Shown one piece after another: positions 59,699 through 64,000 of a DNA stretch of 64,000 nt. The translations under genes and the position numbers were made by a program. This stretch comes from Druceiella hillmani. Lineage: Eukaryota; Arthropoda; Insecta; Lepidoptera; Hepialidae. The stretch covers positions 27,183,501 through 27,247,500 of the forward strand of contig JAYKKI010000015.1 in NCBI GenBank assembly GCA_039881145.1, read 5' to 3'. Numbering within the stretch: the first letter of the stretch is position 1; every line of letters begins with the position of its first letter. The notes under the pieces are model-generated. The model searched no databases. It was given only the letters and a program-made list of their open reading frames with translations, and was not told the origin of the DNA.

Positions 59699-59700
<2 letters not shown>
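58661..59700 (+). pseudogene. Second LINE, RT fragment with GC-rich insert
   Basis: Begins FLPISILPLLSEVSERIVNG (RT motif 2 of a different LINE), is interrupted at about 58785-58990, and resumes at TQVTALVFLISAVR. It continues DFDILLVGLKYFNISRHSLE, LLFSIFIENV, YNLYVNNLQIYAHS (YADD changed to YVNN), WAHEMGILANPSKYKAIIIG and LGLLIDQNLS to [10 protein letters not shown]. 5' truncated, several stops. It joins the Jockey element without any spacer. Confidence 0.75.
58785..58990. mobile_element. GC-rich insertion inside the LINE RT fragment
   Basis: About 200 bases starting near agggccttaggccgggcc, with a strong stem (gggcgg-actcggtg-ccgccc), a box-B-like ggtcaaataccc near its end, and a terminal T11 run. 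Base composition is unlike everything nearby. It splits a readable RT frame, so it arrived after the LINE. Class uncertain: SINE, or the 5' UTR of another LINE. Confidence 0.5.
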
Positions 59701-59745
<45 letters not shown>

Positions 59746-59770
59746 TTATATATATATATATATATATATG

Positions 59771-59835
<65 letters not shown>
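59701..59835. repeat. Long (TA)n microsatellite
   Basis: Four TA tracts separated by tgtatt or tgtata interruptions, abutting the end of the LINE fragment. Confidence 0.95.
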
Positions 59836-59837
<2 letters not shown>

Positions 59838-59849
59838 TGTGATAAATAA

Positions 59850-62800
59850 ATATTTGCAAATAGTTTAATACAAGTACTATGTACCCTTAAATCTTTATTA
59901 ATACCAAAATGTGTGCGAAACCCTCGTAGGACGAGTTCCACCCGTGCAGGTTTGAGATATAGTTAATATTGTCAACATAGTCGGGGTAAAAGTCGCTGCT
60001 CTGTGTGCGTTCGCAACAAACGCCGGATAAATGATTACACATACTCGTTTAAGCGTTTGCAATAGATAAAAATCGATACTTCACACTTTGTAATTTGGAT
60101 GAATAGTTTAAAGGAAATTAAAAGGTTGTTGAAAGTGAACAAGAGTAGAAATAAGATTTCGACGACGTGTAATAAGGTGAGGAATGGAAGATGGATGAAA
60201 AATGGAGACTCTTGGTGCAGAAATTTTACAAACGCGTCACACTGCAGGGCGCAGGACTACGTATGGGAGAAAAAAATGTATATCGAGAAAACTTAAGCGA
60301 TTAATTTAATTTCATCAGTACGAATTCGGAGTGGGTGGCTAGTTTATTAACATGTGCATGTAATTGCAAATAAAGTAATGCCATATACATATCTGCAGCT
60401 CCTGCACACAGCATCATGTGATTGCTGTATACATATGTACGAGTATACGGTGCTCGTAATTAGGGGTGATTGAGTGAATGTCGTATTTACCGGCACTCGT
60501 AACAAAAGGTTTAATTATGATTACATCTATCTGCATATCGTAATAATTTTTTTTTAATATTTTCAATTAAATAAAAAATACCTTGCTATAAAATGCTTAA
60601 AATGTGCTTAAACCTATTAATTGACTACTGTATACGTAAAGTATCATCATCATTTTAAATTTAATTAAAGAAAAATACTTTTAGCTTAACTTCTGTCAGT
60701 AATTTCACTATCTTTCAAATTTCAACAAACATAAATACTGACATTTATTTTTTAATTAATTTTTTCATACTGAAATAAAAAATCAAGCTTTTATTCGTAG
60801 AGAAAGTCGAATGTCACAGTTCTAAGTAGAAGTCACACCTAGAAAAATTATATATTTGCATATAAAAAGTATGAAGTATAAATTTCATTTGGGAGATTGT
60901 TTTGAGGTATGAAAGAGGGGGGAAATATTTTTCTTTAAGTTCCATAGGTGGGGTATCAAATGAATATATATTAAAATGCGATTTCAAAAATATAGGATAT
61001 GTTTTTTAATATAATTTGTAAAAAAATTGAAATAAAATTATAACTAAAAAAACTAAAAAAAGCTTTTGTAGCAATATGAACAAAGAAATAAAAAATAATC
61101 TTTAAATGTAAAGCTTTTATTCAAGAGCAAAAAGATGTCCGATATCAAAAAAGTTAACTTTAATGTAAAAAAAACGTGGATGCTCTCGACTTGCCTTTTT
61201 AAATAGTTAGCGACAAAAAATTGACAAAACTTTTTTTTTAAAATAAAGTTAATTTTTGACGTGATAAAGTCTTATAAATCGATTAACAGCGGCTGCACGC
61301 ATGAAAAGGTGTCACGTTCCGCCTGAGCCTGAGCCTGAGCGTGCAAGCGAGAGCGCGGAACAAGTGCTAGAGAGGCAGGATCGGCCCAAGCGTCGGAATT
61401 TATCTCTCTTCTCGCGTGACGTCAGAGCTAGCAGTTGTTACTTGTAATAATAGCACATTCTTACTTGTAATAAATCTGTATAATTTAAGTAAAAAAATAT
61501 TTGAATTAACGAGTGTAAATAAATGTTAATTTATCGAAAAAATTGTAATTTTCAATTAACTCCTTCTTTGTAATAATAATAATTCAGTGATAATAATTCA
61601 ATTTAATTCATAAAAGTATGCAATTTTTCATCAATGTTTCTTTATGACGTTATCACGTAAAACTATCGCCCGTAAACCTACTTTTCAGACAACCAATTTG
61701 GTTTTGTCAGCAATCATCCTTTCGTTTTTGATTAAAATCTTTAATTCAAAGATTTTTTTTATTTCACTTTGCTACAAAAGCGTGTTTTTTAATTTTTTTA
61801 AACTGTAATTTAATTTTTTCAGTCCTTTTGGTTTTAAGAGCAAAAAAAAAATTTTAACTACAAATTTTTTTTCTTTTTATTTATTGTATTATCTTCGGTT
61901 TTTATAATGTGTGCAAAATTTTAAATAATTCGGACTTCCGGAAGTGAAAAAAATTTAATTGAAAAATTCCGTTATTTTTTATCACTTTTTTTTAAGACTA
62001 AATTCTGTTTTATTTTATGAATTTATTCTAATGTTATCGATTCTTGACAAAAAAATTCGGACATCTGGAAGAGGGTGAAAATTTAATTGAAAAATTTCAT
62101 CATATCGTTAGATGAGAGCTACACACAAGGGAAGTTAATAAAGCGTGTTAAAAATATGAATGTTAGTGGTGAGGCCTGTATTGACAAGAAATTATTAGCA
62201 TTGCATTTGTTGTGATAATTTTTTGTTATAAACAATTTGATTCTTTAAATCTAAATTACAACCGAAGATGTATTAACGATAGCGAAAAAATATGTTTGAT
62301 ATAAATTCTTCATACAGAAATACATATAAACTGCCGTAATAATTGTTTTCATGTTTTCATTTTTTATTTATAAACTACGTTAACACAACAATATTTAAAG
62401 GAATAATAAAGATTTCGCAATCCAAAAACAGGCAACTAGTGGGGATTTCGCATTTGTGTTCACGACTGCACGTCACTACACGAGTTTAGATAATGCAATG
62501 CTATCGTACATTTTTGCTCACGGCGTCATTAGCAGCGGATTCGCAATAAAAATAGTGGGACTTGTTTCTAACCCAATGATACTATAGCAACACCTACATA
62601 TGTACAAATAATGTTAAATCCTTGATATGTAAACTTTGCGCCATTTATTGGTATGTTGCAGTACTAACATTTTATCACTATACAAATAAGAGCAAGTTTC
62701 ATCCTAAAGTAATAATATTATTTCTCCTATTAAAAGTAAGTAACAAGGATAGTCTAAAAAAATGGTTTTACACCCACGTGCACTGTAAATATCTAGATCA

Positions 62801-63780
62801 GTGTTAATATTCCTCGGAACACTGGTACTAATTAGTGGAAAATTATAACATATACAAAGACGAAAAAAACGATAAAGTTAGTCAATGTTAGTATTTTGTC
62901 GTTTTAACTTGTAATTTATACTAATGTTGGTTTTCTATAATTTTTTATATCGTTTGAGTGGTGTGAACGGTTGTAAATAAATAATATATTTTTTGTAAAT
63001 AGTTGGGACACTGGGTACATTTTCTATATCGTCAATAAGAGATACAACGCTAGTTGACATTGACGATTTACCCATACGAGGCTGCATCCACTTATTTTTA
63101 TAATATAGAAATATTATTAAGAAGAAACAAATTTCAATTGGAAAATTGTTTTATTGTATGCAGTAATTACACTCACAAAATAATAAACAAATTATTTTTA
63201 ATTACATTATAACTGTGTCTCACATGTATAATGCAAAGGAAATTAAGTAATTCCATTGAACTTAAAAACTACAAAACCATTTTAAATATGACAATAAACG
63301 TAAACATAACACTAAATAATCTCTTAACAACACTCGTTATGTTTTGTTAATATTTTAATTTCTAGAAGACCACTTACAGTTTCAAAAAAAATAATACAAT
63401 AATAAAAATAATACAATCCTTTAAAGAATTAAAATGATTTTCCAAAACGGCAAAAAGGACAAATTTTTCAAAACAAAATAGGATTCTAATTATGTCTAGA
63501 TTATTAAAAAGATTAACATACATATATTGACGAAAATGATGTCCAATTATCATTTACCTGATTAATATGAAAAAGTTTCGTAAGAGTGCAATGGGAAATC
63601 ACCAATCTTTAGTAAAAAACAAAAATCATTTTCAAATATTGATGAATAATCAAAATAATTAAGGAAATAGTAAAAATATCTAATAAAGCATAAATTTCAT
63701 CGTATAAATTTGCCATCATATTTATCAATGAATCGTATTGTCAAGTAGACAATTTTCAAAATAACTATTTAAAATTTTAA
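59850..63780. other. Intergenic, no gene seen
   Basis: AT-rich. A 65-codon ORF at 60099-60296 (basic, KEIKRLLKVNKSRNK) has no recognised family. A GC-rich repeat-like block lies at 61290-61440. The remainder is A/T-run-rich sequence with no exon or RNA gene recognised. Confidence 0.45.
61290..61440. repeat. GC-rich block with (GAGCCT)n hexamers
   Basis: cgcctgagcctgagcctgag followed by gtgcaagcgagagcgcgg and ctagagaggcaggatcgg, in otherwise very AT-rich DNA. Resembles a terminal region of an insect non-autonomous element. Not coding. Confidence 0.5.
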
Positions 63781-63789
63781 AAGTATTTC

Positions 63790-64000
63790 ATTATACAAAA
63801 TTTGATTTGCAACGTTACCGAAATGCTCACGAATAATATTCACAATGAGATGTTATTTGTGTAGAGAAAACTTTTGAAACAACATCCAATTATCGTTGTA
63901 TTATAACTAATTGTTCGGAAATCGTGTATGATGTATTTCAGTTATTTCCGGCCAGGCGTTTTACTTCTCTTTCACTAATTTGGGAAAGCGAAAATAACTT
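63790..64000 (+). repeat. Dispersed repeat, copy 2, running off the window
   Basis: Partner of 11370-11590: ccaattatcgttgtatta, taactaattgtt, ttatttccgg and ctctttcactaatttggg-aagcgaaa in the same order. Confidence 0.6.

Overview
The window is AT-rich insect nuclear DNA with long introns, many (TA)n microsatellites, and a large share of old transposable-element debris. I infer Lepidoptera (moth or butterfly). The basis is the mix of repeat families: a foldback element with internal ~125-bp repeats that ends in gaagtcggt-type termini, a tRNA-derived SINE, endonuclease-RT LINEs and an errantivirus. No bacterial features, CRISPR arrays or functional tRNA genes were seen. No search could be run, so family names come from recognised motifs only.

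Two host genes are convincing, both on the plus strand. (1) Positions 32-11011 hold the last five exons of an SLC5-type sodium/solute symporter. All splice phases agree and give a 327-residue C-terminal half; the N-terminal half lies before base 1. (2) Positions 36003-42434 hold an apparently complete five-exon insect arylalkylamine N-acetyltransferase-like gene (GNAT fold, 258 residues). Its tiny first exon and a weak TATA/initiator pair are inferred from phase and position.

The rest is mobile or repetitive. 2060-3960 (-) and 15300-15745 (-) are remnants of one endonuclease-RT LINE family. 17050-19260 (+) and 22399-22735 (-) are remnants of another. 26690-31330 is an internally deleted errantivirus (gag, protease edge, integrase, env, 3' LTR). 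54965-55205 is the end of a mariner transposase. 56040-58660 is a broken Jockey-clade LINE joined directly to a different LINE (58661-59700), which carries a GC-rich 200-bp insert. 49235-53910 is a large inverted repeat enclosing a foldback/tandem-repeat element. Several pairs of old dispersed repeats link distant parts of the window.

The most interesting signal is in intron 1 of the acetyltransferase gene. A 96-bp-arm foldback, flanked by 15-bp direct repeats, carries on its minus strand every core element of a type I hammerhead ribozyme (37457-37500): CUGAAGA, stem II, GAAA, a minimal CCUAGG stem III, a GUC cleavage site and a 4-bp stem I. It lies beside a 168-bp tandem duplication. The window also holds several near-perfect palindromes with 2-4-nt loops.
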